From assembly GCA_023460035.1 (NCBI GenBank), contig JAEWRN010000021.1:310001-374000 (forward strand): a DNA stretch of 64,000 nt, written 5' to 3'. The DNA is from Bacillota bacterium. GTDB lineage: Bacteria > Bacillota > Clostridia > Oscillospirales > Ruminococcaceae. The position numbers and the translations under genes were made by a program. The notes under the pieces were generated by a model. It was not told the origin of the DNA. It ran no database searches and saw only the letters and a program-made list of their open reading frames with translations. Positions within the stretch are counted from its first letter, which is position 1. The number at the start of each line of letters is the position of its first letter. Positions 33,720-42,016 of this stretch are shown piece by piece.

Positions 33720-36587
33720 TTGGAATATCAGAATGACAGCGTGGAAGAAATCCTTGAGCAGCTGAAGAGTGCTCACAATGGCGGCGGTACCCGGCCGGAC
33801 AAGGCGGAGATCGACGAGATATTGAGCAGCCTTGGGTTAGAGCAGCCCGCGGCAAAAGCTGCGGCACCCGCCCCGGCAGAACAAAAGCCTGCCACGGCGG
33901 CACCACAGCCTGCGGCGGGCCGCCCGGCCGCACCTGCGGCAGAAAAACGCCCGACGCCCCCGCCAAAGCCCGCCGCCGCAACCCCGGCACCAAAGCCGCA
34001 ACCCCGGCAGGAGGCAAACCCTCAGGCGGAAAAGCCGGCAAAGCCCGTGCCCCCCGCGCCTCTGCGTGAGACGCCGCAGCAGGAGGTAGAGGACAAGGCA
34101 AAGTCGATTTTTGAAGAGAGCGAGGGCGATTTTGTGCGCCCGTCGCCCGATATTTTCAGCGGGGAGCGCATTGACCGCCGCCAGCATGCCGACGAGCTGA
34201 TCGATGACAAGTTTTACGAGTTTTTTACAAGCTCGGTCGTGATGGACAAAGAGGAGCTGGACCGCCGCCTGCGCGAGGAAAAGCGCCAGCGCAAGCAGGA
34301 AAAAACCAGCAAGGGCGGCCTGTTTGGCTTTTTGCGGGGCCGCCGCGCCGAAGAGGAAGAGCTGCCGCCGGAAGAAGCTGCCCGGCTGAAAGAAGCACCG
34401 CCTGCCCCCGCCGCGATGCCGCAGGATATTTTTGCGGCCCGGCAGGCAGAGCTGGCACAGGAGCAGGTACCGGCGCAAGAGGCAAAAGCCCCGGCACCGG
34501 TGGCCCCGCCGCAGGAGGAGAGGGCAACACCGGTACCGCCGGCAGCACCGCCCGCCCCCGCCGCAGCAGCCGAGCAGGCGGCACCGCCCCCTATGGCAGA
34601 AACTGCGGTTGCCGCCCCCACGGCAGGGGACACTGCAAAACCGGCCGCTGCCCCGCAGGGCGCAGAGTTGCCGCCGGTAGAAGAGGGTGAGCACGCGGTG
34701 CCGCAGGCGCAGGCAGATGCGCCGCAAGTGCCCCCTGAAACGCCGCAAAACGAGCGCGACGAAGGACAAGAGGACGAGCAGGCCACCCGCGTGGTGCCCC
34801 CGCTGGAGCCCAAAGTGATGGATTATGTGCCGGAGGAGGAAGAGCAGCAGGAGGCCCTGCCGGATTACGATTCGCCCGCCGACGCGCCGACGGTGCAGGC
34901 CGATTTAAAGAGCCTGCGCACCAGCCTGCGGCTGCGGCTGCTGGTGACGGTGATTTTTGGCGTGATGGGGTTGTACCTGTCGCTGACGGCGTCGTTTACC
35001 GGGTTGCCCACGATGTCGATTTTGTCCCCCACCGGACAGCCGATGATCTACCTTGTGGCGAACATGGTATTGCTGCTGGGTGCAATGGTCATCAATTACA
35101 ACACGATTGCCGGCGGGCTGGGCTCGCTGTTTACCTCGCCCAGCCCCGACCTGCTGCCCGCACTGGCAACGGTGGGTGCGCTGGTGCAGTGCGGCGCCTT
35201 TTTGGCGGCGCCCGAAAAATTTGCGACATCGAACTATACGCTGTTTGCCGGTATTGCGGTGCTGTGCCTTGTGGGCAATACGCTGGGCAAGGGTGTGACC
35301 GCCCGCATAGTGGCCGAAAACTTTGAGATGGCAAGCGCCGGGTTTGACCATGCCGCCGCTTACCAGGTGACCAGCGATGAGCTGGTGAAAAAAGTGACCG
35401 ACGGCCTGGGCGAACCCCGGCCCCAGCTGGTGGTAAGCCGCCCGACGGCACTGGTGCGGGGCTTTTTGCGGCAGAGCTTTTCAGAGCACCGCAGCGACAA
35501 GGCAGCCAAGCGGCTGGGGGTTGCCGCGCTGATTGTCGCGCTTGCCTGCGCGGGCATTGCGTGGTATTTCAGCAGGGAGCTTTTTACCGCAATCTCCTGC
35601 TTTGCCGGCGCGCTGTGCCTGTGCGCGCCGCTGTCCTCGACCCTGGTGGGCGCTTTGCCTGCCGCACTGATGCAGGGTAGCGCCGCCCGTGTGGGCGCGG
35701 TGGTGCCGGGCCCCAGCGCGGTGGAAACGCTGAAAAACACAAATGTGGTGCTGGTGGGTGCGCGTGATTTGTTCCCGCCGTCCACCGTGCGGCTGCGCGG
35801 GATTAAGACGTTTGAAAAAGAGCGCATCGACCTTGCCATTTTGTACGCAGCCAGTATTTTGGTAGAGGGCTGCGACACGCTGCGCGATATCTTTTTGGGT
35901 GTGGTAGAGGGCCGGCTGGACATGCTGTACCCGGTGGAAAACCTGACGACTGAAATTGGCCGCGGGTTTACCGGGTGGATTGACAACAACCGGGTGATTG
36001 TGGGCAACCGCGAGATGATGAAGCGGCATGACATTGAGATCCCGTCGATGGACTATGAAAACCGCTATACCGGCGAGGACAAGCGCCCGATTTACCTTGC
36101 GGTAGCCGGCCGGCTGTTCGGTATGTTTTTAGTGAGCTACGGGCCGGACGAAGAGATGGCCGACACGGTGGAAGAATTGCGGCACGGCGGTATTTCGCTG
36201 CTGGTAAAGTCGAGCGATTTCAACATCACCAGCGACCTGGTGGCCGAGTGCTATGGCATAGACTCGTCGTGTGTAAAAGTGCTGTCAGACAGTGAGGTTG
36301 CAGCCCTTGCACCCGCGCTGTCGTACCTGCCGGAAAGTGACGGCGTGATGACGCATATCGGCAGCTTTTCGTCTTTTATCGGCGGGCTGCGCGCTGCCAT
36401 TGCGGCGGCGGGCGCCGAGCATGCGGCCAGTGTAGTGCAGGCATCGGCGGTAATTTTGGCCCTGGTGCTGGGGTTGCTGCTGTCGGTGACGACCGGCCTT
36501 GGCAGCCTGTCGGCGCTGGCGGTGCTGCTGTATCAGCTGGCGTGGCTGATCCTTGCGGTGGCGGTTGCTTTAACGCGGCATTATTAA
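33720..36587 (+). CDS. Degenerate P-type ATPase-like membrane protein (probable pseudo-enzyme)
   Basis: A 955-residue protein. Residues ~1-380 are Pro/Ala/Glu-rich and disordered, with a KGGLFGFLRGRR patch. Membrane segments follow at ~400-520 and ~595-650. Then CLCAPLSSTLVGALPAALMQG and SAARVGAVVPGPSAVETLKNT (~630-675) align with the CPC helix and stalk of metal P-type ATPases, but the phosphorylation motif DKTGT is replaced by a stretch reading GARDLFPP. Further on, GFTGWIDNNRVIVGNREMM matches the ATP-binding domain and LLVKSSDFNITSDLVAECYGID the hinge, with TGD changed. The GDGxND motif is absent, and two final membrane helices close the protein. Start is TTG at 33720 behind GGGAGG. Ion pumping is therefore unlikely. 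Confidence 0.75.
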   Translation: MEYQNDSVEEILEQLKSAHNGGGTRPDKAEIDEILSSLGLEQPAAKAAAPAPAEQKPATAAPQPAAGRPAAPAAEKRPTPPPKPAAATPAPKPQPRQEANPQAEKPAKPVPPAPLRETPQQEVEDKAKSIFEESEGDFVRPSPDIFSGERIDRRQHADELIDDKFYEFFTSSVVMDKEELDRRLREEKRQRKQEKTSKGGLFGFLRGRRAEEEELPPEEAARLKEAPPAPAAMPQDIFAARQAELAQEQVPAQEAKAPAPVAPPQEERATPVPPAAPPAPAAAAEQAAPPPMAETAVAAPTAGDTAKPAAAPQGAELPPVEEGEHAVPQAQADAPQVPPETPQNERDEGQEDEQATRVVPPLEPKVMDYVPEEEEQQEALPDYDSPADAPTVQADLKSLRTSLRLRLLVTVIFGVMGLYLSLTASFTGLPTMSILSPTGQPMIYLVANMVLLLGAMVINYNTIAGGLGSLFTSPSPDLLPALATVGALVQCGAFLAAPEKFATSNYTLFAGIAVLCLVGNTLGKGVTARIVAENFEMASAGFDHAAAYQVTSDELVKKVTDGLGEPRPQLVVSRPTALVRGFLRQSFSEHRSDKAAKRLGVAALIVALACAGIAWYFSRELFTAISCFAGALCLCAPLSSTLVGALPAALMQGSAARVGAVVPGPSAVETLKNTNVVLVGARDLFPPSTVRLRGIKTFEKERIDLAILYAASILVEGCDTLRDIFLGVVEGRLDMLYPVENLTTEIGRGFTGWIDNNRVIVGNREMMKRHDIEIPSMDYENRYTGEDKRPIYLAVAGRLFGMFLVSYGPDEEMADTVEELRHGGISLLVKSSDFNITSDLVAECYGIDSSCVKVLSDSEVAALAPALSYLPESDGVMTHIGSFSSFIGGLRAAIAAAGAEHAASVVQASAVILALVLGLLLSVTTGLGSLSALAVLLYQLAWLILAVAVALTRHY

Positions 36588-36601
36588 AAAATAAAAACAG
36601 C

Positions 36602-36633
36602 GAAGCCGGGGCAAAATTGGCCCCGGCTTTTAC
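36602..36633 (+). terminator. Terminator after the P-type ATPase-like gene
   Basis: GAAGCCGGGGC/GCCCCGGCTTTT stem with an 8-nt loop. Confidence 0.85.
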
Positions 36634-36852
36634 GATACCCCCGAAAGTAGCAACTTGCACAACGCGATCCGTTTTTTGGGAGGTATTGGAGGGAAGTGGG
36701 TTTCGCCAAATAGCGAGTTATTTGAAATAAATGTCAGTTTTTGAAGATACGATTGTGCATATTGCCTAAATATGCCCCGCTTTATTCTCTTGAAAATCAG
36801 TTGTTTTTTACAGTTTACCGCTTTTAAAAAGAATCTTGATATGATAGAATTC

Positions 36853-36861
36853 TGGTATAAT
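36853..36861 (+). promoter_or_regulatory. Extended -10 promoter of the EF-G-like gene
   Basis: TGGTATAAT with a TCTTGA half-match 15 nt upstream of the hexamer. Confidence 0.55.
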
Positions 36862-36919
36862 CTGTACAGGCCGACCTACCATAAAAAAGGCGGCTTAGTG
36901 TTAAGGGGGTCCTAAGAGT

Positions 36920-38998
36920 ATGAACTACACACAGGAAAATATCCGCAATTTGTTGATCTGTGGACACGGCGGTGCCGGCAAGACCAGTTTTGCCGAGGCA
37001 CTGCTTTATTATACGAAAGGAACCGAGCGCCTTGGCCGTACGGAAGACGGAAACACCGTATGCGACTTTGATGCGGAAGAAATTCGCCGCAAAAGTTCGC
37101 TGTCTCTGGCCGTTGCACCGGTGGAATACAGCGGCACCAAGCTGAATTTGATCGATGTACCGGGATTATTCGATTTTGAGCTGGGCATCCACGAGGGCAT
37201 TGCGGCGGCAGACGGTGTCGTGATTTGTGTGTCTGCCCGCGACGGGCTGGAAGTGGGCAGCAAAAAGGCGTATGACCTTGCCTGCGCGCACAAAAAGCCC
37301 GCAATGATTTATGTGTCGAAGATTGATGTGGAAAATGCCGATTTTTACAAGGTGTTTGAAGCGCTGAAAAGTGAATTTGGGCCCTCTGTCTGCCCGGTGG
37401 TCGTGCCGGTAGAGCAGGCCGGCGGGCGCGTGTATATCAATTTGATCCGTATGGAGGCATACACCTACGTAAACGGGGCGGCGCGCCCGGTGCCGATGCC
37501 GAGCTTTGGACACCGGCTGGACGGCCTGGTGGAAGCGATGAGCGAAGCGGTGGCCGAGACGGACGAAGTACTGATGGAAAAATTTTTTTCGGGCGAAGCG
37601 TTTACGCAGGAAGAGCTGCAAAACGGTGTGCGTGCCGGCATTAAGGCGGGCACGATTACCCCGGTGTTCTGCGGCTCGTCGACCCGCATGGAAGGTATTG
37701 ACGCGCTGGCCCATTATATGAAGCACCTGATGCCCTCGCCCGCAGAGGCCGCCCCGGCCAAGGGGCAGGATGAGGACGGCAATGAGGTGGAGCTGGCCTG
37801 CGATGCCGCCGGGCCGCTTGCGGTGTATGTGTTTAAAACGGTAGCCGACCCGTTTGTGGGCAAGCTGAGCTATGTGAAGGTGCTTTCCGGCGTGTTGAAG
37901 GCAGATTCCCCGCTGGTGAACGCCCGCACGGCAGAGAGTGAAAAGCTGGGCAAGCTGCTGTTTGTGCGCGGCAAAAAGCAGACCGACACCGACAGCATTT
38001 CTGCCGGAGATATTGGCGCGGTGGCCAAGATGTCGGGCGCGAAAACCGGCGACACGCTGTGTGCGCCGGGCAAGGTGTTTAAAATGACACCGCCGACCTT
38101 CCCCCACCCAACCTATGCGATGGCGCTGAAGCTGAAGCAAAAGGGTGACGAGGGCAAAATTTCCGGCGCGCTTTCGCGCCTGATGGAAGAGGACTGCACA
38201 CTGAATTACCAGGTGAACACCGAGACGGTGCAGCAGGTGATTTCAGGGCTGGGCGAACAGCACCTCGATGTGGTGGCCAGCAAGCTGAAATCAAAATTTG
38301 GTGTGGAAGTGGAGCTGGCAGAGCCCCGGATTGCCTACCGCGAAAGCCTGCGCAAAAAGGTAAAAAAGCAGGGCCGGCACAAAAAGCAATCCGGCGGGCA
38401 CGGGCAGTTTGGCGATGTGTGGATTGAGTTTGAGCCCACCGACAGCGAAGGGCTGGTATTTGAAGAAAAGGTGTTTGGCGGCGCCGTGCCGAAAAACTAT
38501 TTCCCCGCGGTGGAAAAGGGCCTGCAGGAGGCCGTTGCCCACGGTGTGCTGGCGGGTTACCCGCTGGTGGGGCTGAAAGCGACGCTAGTAGACGGCTCGT
38601 ACCACCCGGTGGATTCGAACGAGCAGTCGTTTAGAATGGCGGCAAAGATTGCATACCGGGCGGCATTGCCAGAGGCAGGGCCCGTGCTGCTGGAGCCGAT
38701 TGGTGTGCTGCGGGCGACCGTGCCGGACGCCAATACCGGCGATGTGATGGGCGAAGTGAACAAGCGCCGTGGCAGGGTGCTGGGCATGAGCGGCAGCGGC
38801 AACGGAATGCAGCGCATTGAGGCAGAAGTGCCGATGAGTGAAATGCATGACTTTACGACGTTTGTGCGCAGCCTGACCCGCGGACAGGGTACCTTTACAT
38901 TTGATTTTGCAAGATATGAACAGTTGCCTGCCCAATTGGAAGGCAAGGTCATTGAGGACGCGAAAGCGTTTATGGACCGCACGTCGGAAGACGAGTAA
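36920..38998 (+). CDS. Elongation factor G-like translational GTPase (EF-G2 type)
   Basis: A 692-residue five-domain GTPase resembling EF-G. G1 is GHGGAGKTS. G3 reads DVPGLFDF instead of DTPGHVDF, so the His that activates water in EF-G/EF-Tu is Leu. G4 is SKID instead of NKxD. Switch I lacks the normal RGITI. Domain IV is preserved (KKQSGGHGQFGDVWIEFEP, DGSYHPVDSNEQSFRMAA), as is domain V (GRVLGMSGSGNGMQRIEAEVP). This fits the EF-G-like paralogues (EF-G2/FusA2) that bind ribosomes but do not replace EF-G in translocation. It is transcribed alone behind AAGGGGG. A tetracycline-protection role is less likely. Confidence 0.88.
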   Translation: MNYTQENIRNLLICGHGGAGKTSFAEALLYYTKGTERLGRTEDGNTVCDFDAEEIRRKSSLSLAVAPVEYSGTKLNLIDVPGLFDFELGIHEGIAAADGVVICVSARDGLEVGSKKAYDLACAHKKPAMIYVSKIDVENADFYKVFEALKSEFGPSVCPVVVPVEQAGGRVYINLIRMEAYTYVNGAARPVPMPSFGHRLDGLVEAMSEAVAETDEVLMEKFFSGEAFTQEELQNGVRAGIKAGTITPVFCGSSTRMEGIDALAHYMKHLMPSPAEAAPAKGQDEDGNEVELACDAAGPLAVYVFKTVADPFVGKLSYVKVLSGVLKADSPLVNARTAESEKLGKLLFVRGKKQTDTDSISAGDIGAVAKMSGAKTGDTLCAPGKVFKMTPPTFPHPTYAMALKLKQKGDEGKISGALSRLMEEDCTLNYQVNTETVQQVISGLGEQHLDVVASKLKSKFGVEVELAEPRIAYRESLRKKVKKQGRHKKQSGGHGQFGDVWIEFEPTDSEGLVFEEKVFGGAVPKNYFPAVEKGLQEAVAHGVLAGYPLVGLKATLVDGSYHPVDSNEQSFRMAAKIAYRAALPEAGPVLLEPIGVLRATVPDANTGDVMGEVNKRRGRVLGMSGSGNGMQRIEAEVPMSEMHDFTTFVRSLTRGQGTFTFDFARYEQLPAQLEGKVIEDAKAFMDRTSEDE

Positions 38999-39031
38999 CC
39001 TGATTTTATCTTCCCCCTTTCCCTCTCTTGC

Positions 39032-39070
39032 AGCCGCAGGGCCCTCTGATTAAAGAGGGCCCTGCGGCCT
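39032..39070 (+). terminator. Hairpin terminator after the EF-G-like gene
   Basis: GCCGCAGGGCCCTCT and its exact complement form a 15-bp stem with a GATTAA loop; the T-tract is short. Confidence 0.75.
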
Positions 39071-39185
39071 TGTAAATAAGAGAAAAAAGTGCCGGTGCGC
39101 GGCCGGGCAGGGTGGCAAAACCTGCTGCTTTATGCCAAAAGGCCAATGACAGGCGCTTCAGAAACCATGGAAAGGATTGGCACAC

Positions 39186-39214
39186 TTGACAGGGAGGGAT
39201 AACTATACTATAAT
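39186..39214 (+). promoter_or_regulatory. Consensus sigma-A promoter of greA-lysS
   Basis: TTGACA (39186-39191), exactly 17 nt, TATAAT (39209-39214): both hexamers perfect. Confidence 0.9.
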
Positions 39215-39324
39215 ACAACTTACTGTTTAAGCCGGGGAGGGGCATGTTGTGCCGATTACCGGTCTTTCGCATACTATTGCGAGCAGCGGGCAAAACCCCG
39301 CCGCGTGAGAAAGGACGACAGAAT

Positions 39325-39807
39325 TTGAACAACAAAGAGCTGGTTATCACACCGGAGGGCCTGAAAGCGTTGGAGGATGAGCTTGAGCAGCTGAAAACCG
39401 TAAAACGGCGGGAAGTTGCCGAGAAGATCAAAATTGCGCGAGGCTTTGGAGATCTGTCCGAAAACAGTGAATATGATGAGGCAAAAAATGAGCAGGGCCT
39501 GGTGGAAAGCCGCATTATCTTCCTGGAGAAGACCCTGAAAAATGTACGGATATTGGACCACAGCGAGCTGACCAACGACCAGGTGATGGTGGGCAGCAAG
39601 GTGAAGGTGCGGGACGAAGACGGCGATGAGGATGAATACTGCATCGTCGGCTCGACCGAAGCCGACCCGGCCGAGGGCAAAATCTCGGACGAGAGTGCGG
39701 TTGGTAAAGGGCTTTTGGGCAAACGTGTGGGCGATTTGGCTGAGATCACGGTGCCCAGCGGTGCGGTGATTCGTTACGAGGTGCTGGAAATCTCGACCGC
39801 ACGGTAA
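39325..39807 (+). CDS. greA: Transcription elongation factor GreA
   Basis: A 160-residue factor that enters the RNA polymerase secondary channel and stimulates cleavage of backtracked RNA. The N-terminal coiled coil carries the tip acidic pair in GDLSENSEYDEAK, and the C-terminal FKBP-like domain ends VPSGAVIRYEVLEIS. The start is TTG at 39325 with AAAGGA 9 nt upstream. Longer in-frame starts add a non-homologous stretch. A weak-to-moderate terminator after greA probably sets the ratio to lysS, the next gene; greA-lysS pairing is common in Firmicutes. Confidence 0.95.
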   Translation: MNNKELVITPEGLKALEDELEQLKTVKRREVAEKIKIARGFGDLSENSEYDEAKNEQGLVESRIIFLEKTLKNVRILDHSELTNDQVMVGSKVKVRDEDGDEDEYCIVGSTEADPAEGKISDESAVGKGLLGKRVGDLAEITVPSGAVIRYEVLEISTAR

Positions 39808-39832
39808 GACCGCCTGATACAAACAGTGCGAC

Positions 39833-39858
39833 GGGGCGGCGGTGGCCGCCCTTTTTTT
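39833..39858 (+). terminator. Internal terminator between greA and lysS
   Basis: GGGCGGC/GCCGCCC with a short loop and seven T. No separate lysS promoter is obvious, so partial read-through is implied. Confidence 0.75.
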
Positions 39859-39907
39859 GATTTTATTGAGGAGCAGAGGAACCCGCAGAAATAACAGGAG
39901 GCAAAGG

Positions 39908-41473
39908 ATGCAGGAAAACGAACACAGAGGGGCGCCGGCAAACGGGCAGCACGCAGACCCGCACGCAAAGGCAAACGAGCAGCAGGAAGAGCTGACCGAA
40001 GAGGCATACAGCGAATTATTGCAGATACGCAGAGACAAATTGACTGGCCTGCGTGAAGCCGGCAGCGACCCGTTTGTGCAGACAAAATACCCGGTGACCG
40101 ACAAAGCGGCGGAAATTCGCGCGAATTTCACCGAAGTGCCGGAGGGCGAGCACGGCCCCACGGTATCGGTGGCGGGCCGCCTGATGAGCAAGCGGGTGAT
40201 GGGCAAGGCCAGCTTTGCCGAGCTGCGGGACGCGAGCGGGGATATTCAGATTTATCTGCGGCGCGATGTAGTGGGCGACGAGCCGTATGCCGCATATAAA
40301 AAGTATGACATTGGCGACATTGTGGGCCTGAACGGTGAAGTGTTTCGCACCAAAATGGGCGAAATTTCGATTAAGGTGCACGAGATTACGCTGCTGGCAA
40401 AATCCCTGCGGCCGCTGCCGGAGAAGTTTCACGGCCTGAAAGACCGTGAGGCCCGGTACCGCCAGCGGTATGTGGATTTGATTGTCAACCCGGAAGTGAA
40501 GGACACCTTTTTCAAGCGCAGCCAGATTTTGCGCGAAATCCGCAACTATTTGGACAGCAAGAGCTTTTTGGAGGTGGATACCCCCATTTTGCTGCCACTG
40601 GAGATCGGCGCCTCTGCAAGGCCGTTTGTGACCCACCACAACACGCTGGATATGGACATGTACCTGCGCATTGAAACCGAGCTGTATTTAAAGCGGCTGA
40701 TTGTGGGCGGCATTGACCGCGTGTACGAGGTAGGGCGCATCTTCCGCAATGAGGGCATGGACCCGAAGCACAACCCCGAGTTTACCACCGTGGAGCTGTA
40801 CCAGGCGTTTACCGATTACAAGGGCATGATGGACCTGGTGGAAGAGCTGTATATCCTGCTGGCACAAAAGGTGTGCGGCGGCACGCAGATTACCTACCAG
40901 GGCAAAGAGATTGACATGGGGCACTGGGAGCGGCTGACGATGGTAGAGGCCGTGAAGAAGTATGCCGGTGTGGATTATGCCGACTGGGCCGACGACGAAG
41001 CGGCGCGCGCCGCTGCAAAGGAGCACCATGTGGAGGTGCCCGCACAGGCGAGCAAAGGCACGGTGCTGATTGAGTTTTTTGACGCGTTTGTGGAAGAAAA
41101 GCTGGTGCAGCCGACCTTTATTTACGACTACCCGGTGGAGAACAGCCCGCTGGCAAAGCGCATCCCCGAAAACCCGGCATTTACCCAGCGGTTTGAGTAT
41201 TTCATTGACGGGTGCGAATACGGCAACGCGTTTAGCGAGCTGAATGACCCGATTGACCAGAAGGGCCGTTTTGAAAAGCAGGTTGCGGCAAAGCACGCGG
41301 AGGAGCCCGACAGTGGTGCCGAGGTGGACTATGACTACATCACCGCGCTGGAATATGGCCTTGCCCCGACGGGCGGCCTTGGTTTTGGCGTGGACCGGCT
41401 GGTGATGCTGCTGACTGATTCGGCGTCGATTCGCGATGTGCTGCTGTTCCCGACGATGAAGCCGGTGGAATAA
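39908..41473 (+). CDS. lysS: Lysyl-tRNA synthetase, class II
   Basis: A 521-residue class II synthetase charging tRNA-Lys. An N-terminal OB-fold anticodon-binding domain (VAGRLMSKRVMGKASFAEL) precedes the catalytic core with motif 2 GRIFRNEGMDPKHNPEFTTVE and motif 3 GLGFGVDRLVMLLT. The ATG at 39908 has AGGAGG 7 nt upstream; the open frame before it is not homologous. The first ~25 residues are a charged, Gln/His-rich extension. It is second in the greA-lysS unit and is closed by a strong terminator. Confidence 0.97.
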   Translation: MQENEHRGAPANGQHADPHAKANEQQEELTEEAYSELLQIRRDKLTGLREAGSDPFVQTKYPVTDKAAEIRANFTEVPEGEHGPTVSVAGRLMSKRVMGKASFAELRDASGDIQIYLRRDVVGDEPYAAYKKYDIGDIVGLNGEVFRTKMGEISIKVHEITLLAKSLRPLPEKFHGLKDREARYRQRYVDLIVNPEVKDTFFKRSQILREIRNYLDSKSFLEVDTPILLPLEIGASARPFVTHHNTLDMDMYLRIETELYLKRLIVGGIDRVYEVGRIFRNEGMDPKHNPEFTTVELYQAFTDYKGMMDLVEELYILLAQKVCGGTQITYQGKEIDMGHWERLTMVEAVKKYAGVDYADWADDEAARAAAKEHHVEVPAQASKGTVLIEFFDAFVEEKLVQPTFIYDYPVENSPLAKRIPENPAFTQRFEYFIDGCEYGNAFSELNDPIDQKGRFEKQVAAKHAEEPDSGAEVDYDYITALEYGLAPTGGLGFGVDRLVMLLTDSASIRDVLLFPTMKPVE

Positions 41474-41533
41474 GACAGGATGTGCGGCCCGCTTTGCGGC
41501 GGTGTGGCATAGGTGCAAACAGAATAAGAGTGA

Positions 41534-41568
41534 TAAAAAGGACAGGCATTTGCCTGCCCTTTTTTTTA
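41534..41568 (+). terminator. Terminator after lysS
   Basis: AAAGGACAGGCA/TGCCTGCCCTTT stem with eight T following. Confidence 0.85.
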
Positions 41569-41649
41569 TAAAGGGAGACCGGCCACCCCTTGTAGAGCAC
41601 CGCAAAAAGGGCGAGAAACCAACAAATAGAAACAGAATTTCAAAAATAC

Positions 41650-41702
41650 ACATTGACAAACATCAATGTGAGTGGTATAACATCAAATAGACAAACGTCT
41701 AT
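41650..41702 (+). promoter_or_regulatory. Promoter and paired operators of the ars operon
   Basis: TTGACA (41653-41658), 17 nt, TATAAC (41676-41681). The inverted repeat ACATTGA-N6-TCAATGT (41650-41669) covers the -35 box, and a second, ATAGAC-AAAC-GTCTAT (41687-41702), covers the predicted start site. Both are natural places for ArsR to block transcription. Confidence 0.7.
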
Positions 41703-41716
41703 ATAAGGAGGGCGCT

Positions 41717-42016
41717 ATGAATTCGATTGATGTTGCGCTGATTTGTAAGGCACTGGGGGATTCGAACCGGCTGCAGATTGTAAAAATGCTGTCGGAGGGG
41801 GAGAAATGTGCCTGCAATTTGCTGGAACGTTTTGAAATTACCCAGCCGACGCTGTCGCACCATATGAAAACACTGTGCGAATGCGGGCTGGTGGAAGTGC
41901 GCCGCGAGGGCAAATGGTCGCATTACTCGCTGAACTGCGAAACGTTGGCGGCGTTTCAGGCGTTTATTGGCGGGCTGTCGTGTGACAAGAGCAACGGGGA
42001 GTGTGAATGCAGGTGA
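41717..42016 (+). CDS. arsR: ArsR-family metalloid-responsive repressor
   Basis: A 99-residue winged-helix repressor. Cys31 and Cys33 in EKCACNLLERF sit at the position of the As(III)-sensing CxC motif of ArsR (ELCVCDL in the enteric protein), with Cys10 nearby as a possible third ligand. The recognition helix region is ITQPTLSHHMKTL. Binding of trivalent arsenic or antimony should release it from the operators just upstream. The tail CDKSNGECECR adds three cysteines. AAGGAGGG precedes the ATG, and its end overlaps the permease gene by 10 nt. Confidence 0.9.
   Translation: MNSIDVALICKALGDSNRLQIVKMLSEGEKCACNLLERFEITQPTLSHHMKTLCECGLVEVRREGKWSHYSLNCETLAAFQAFIGGLSCDKSNGECECR

Larger units (their letters stand above)
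36588..36919. other. Intergenic region with terminator and EF-G-like gene promoter
   Basis: A terminator stands at 36602-36633. From 36640 to 36850 I see no gene or clear structure. The extended -10 TGGTATAAT (36853-36861) comes about 59 nt before the next start codon. Confidence 0.6.
38999..39324. other. Intergenic region upstream of greA
   Basis: Holds the terminator at 39032-39070, a featureless stretch, and the greA promoter at 39186-39214, leaving a leader of about 100 nt. The greA frame is open through the leader from 39244 but has no ribosome site there. Confidence 0.6.
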
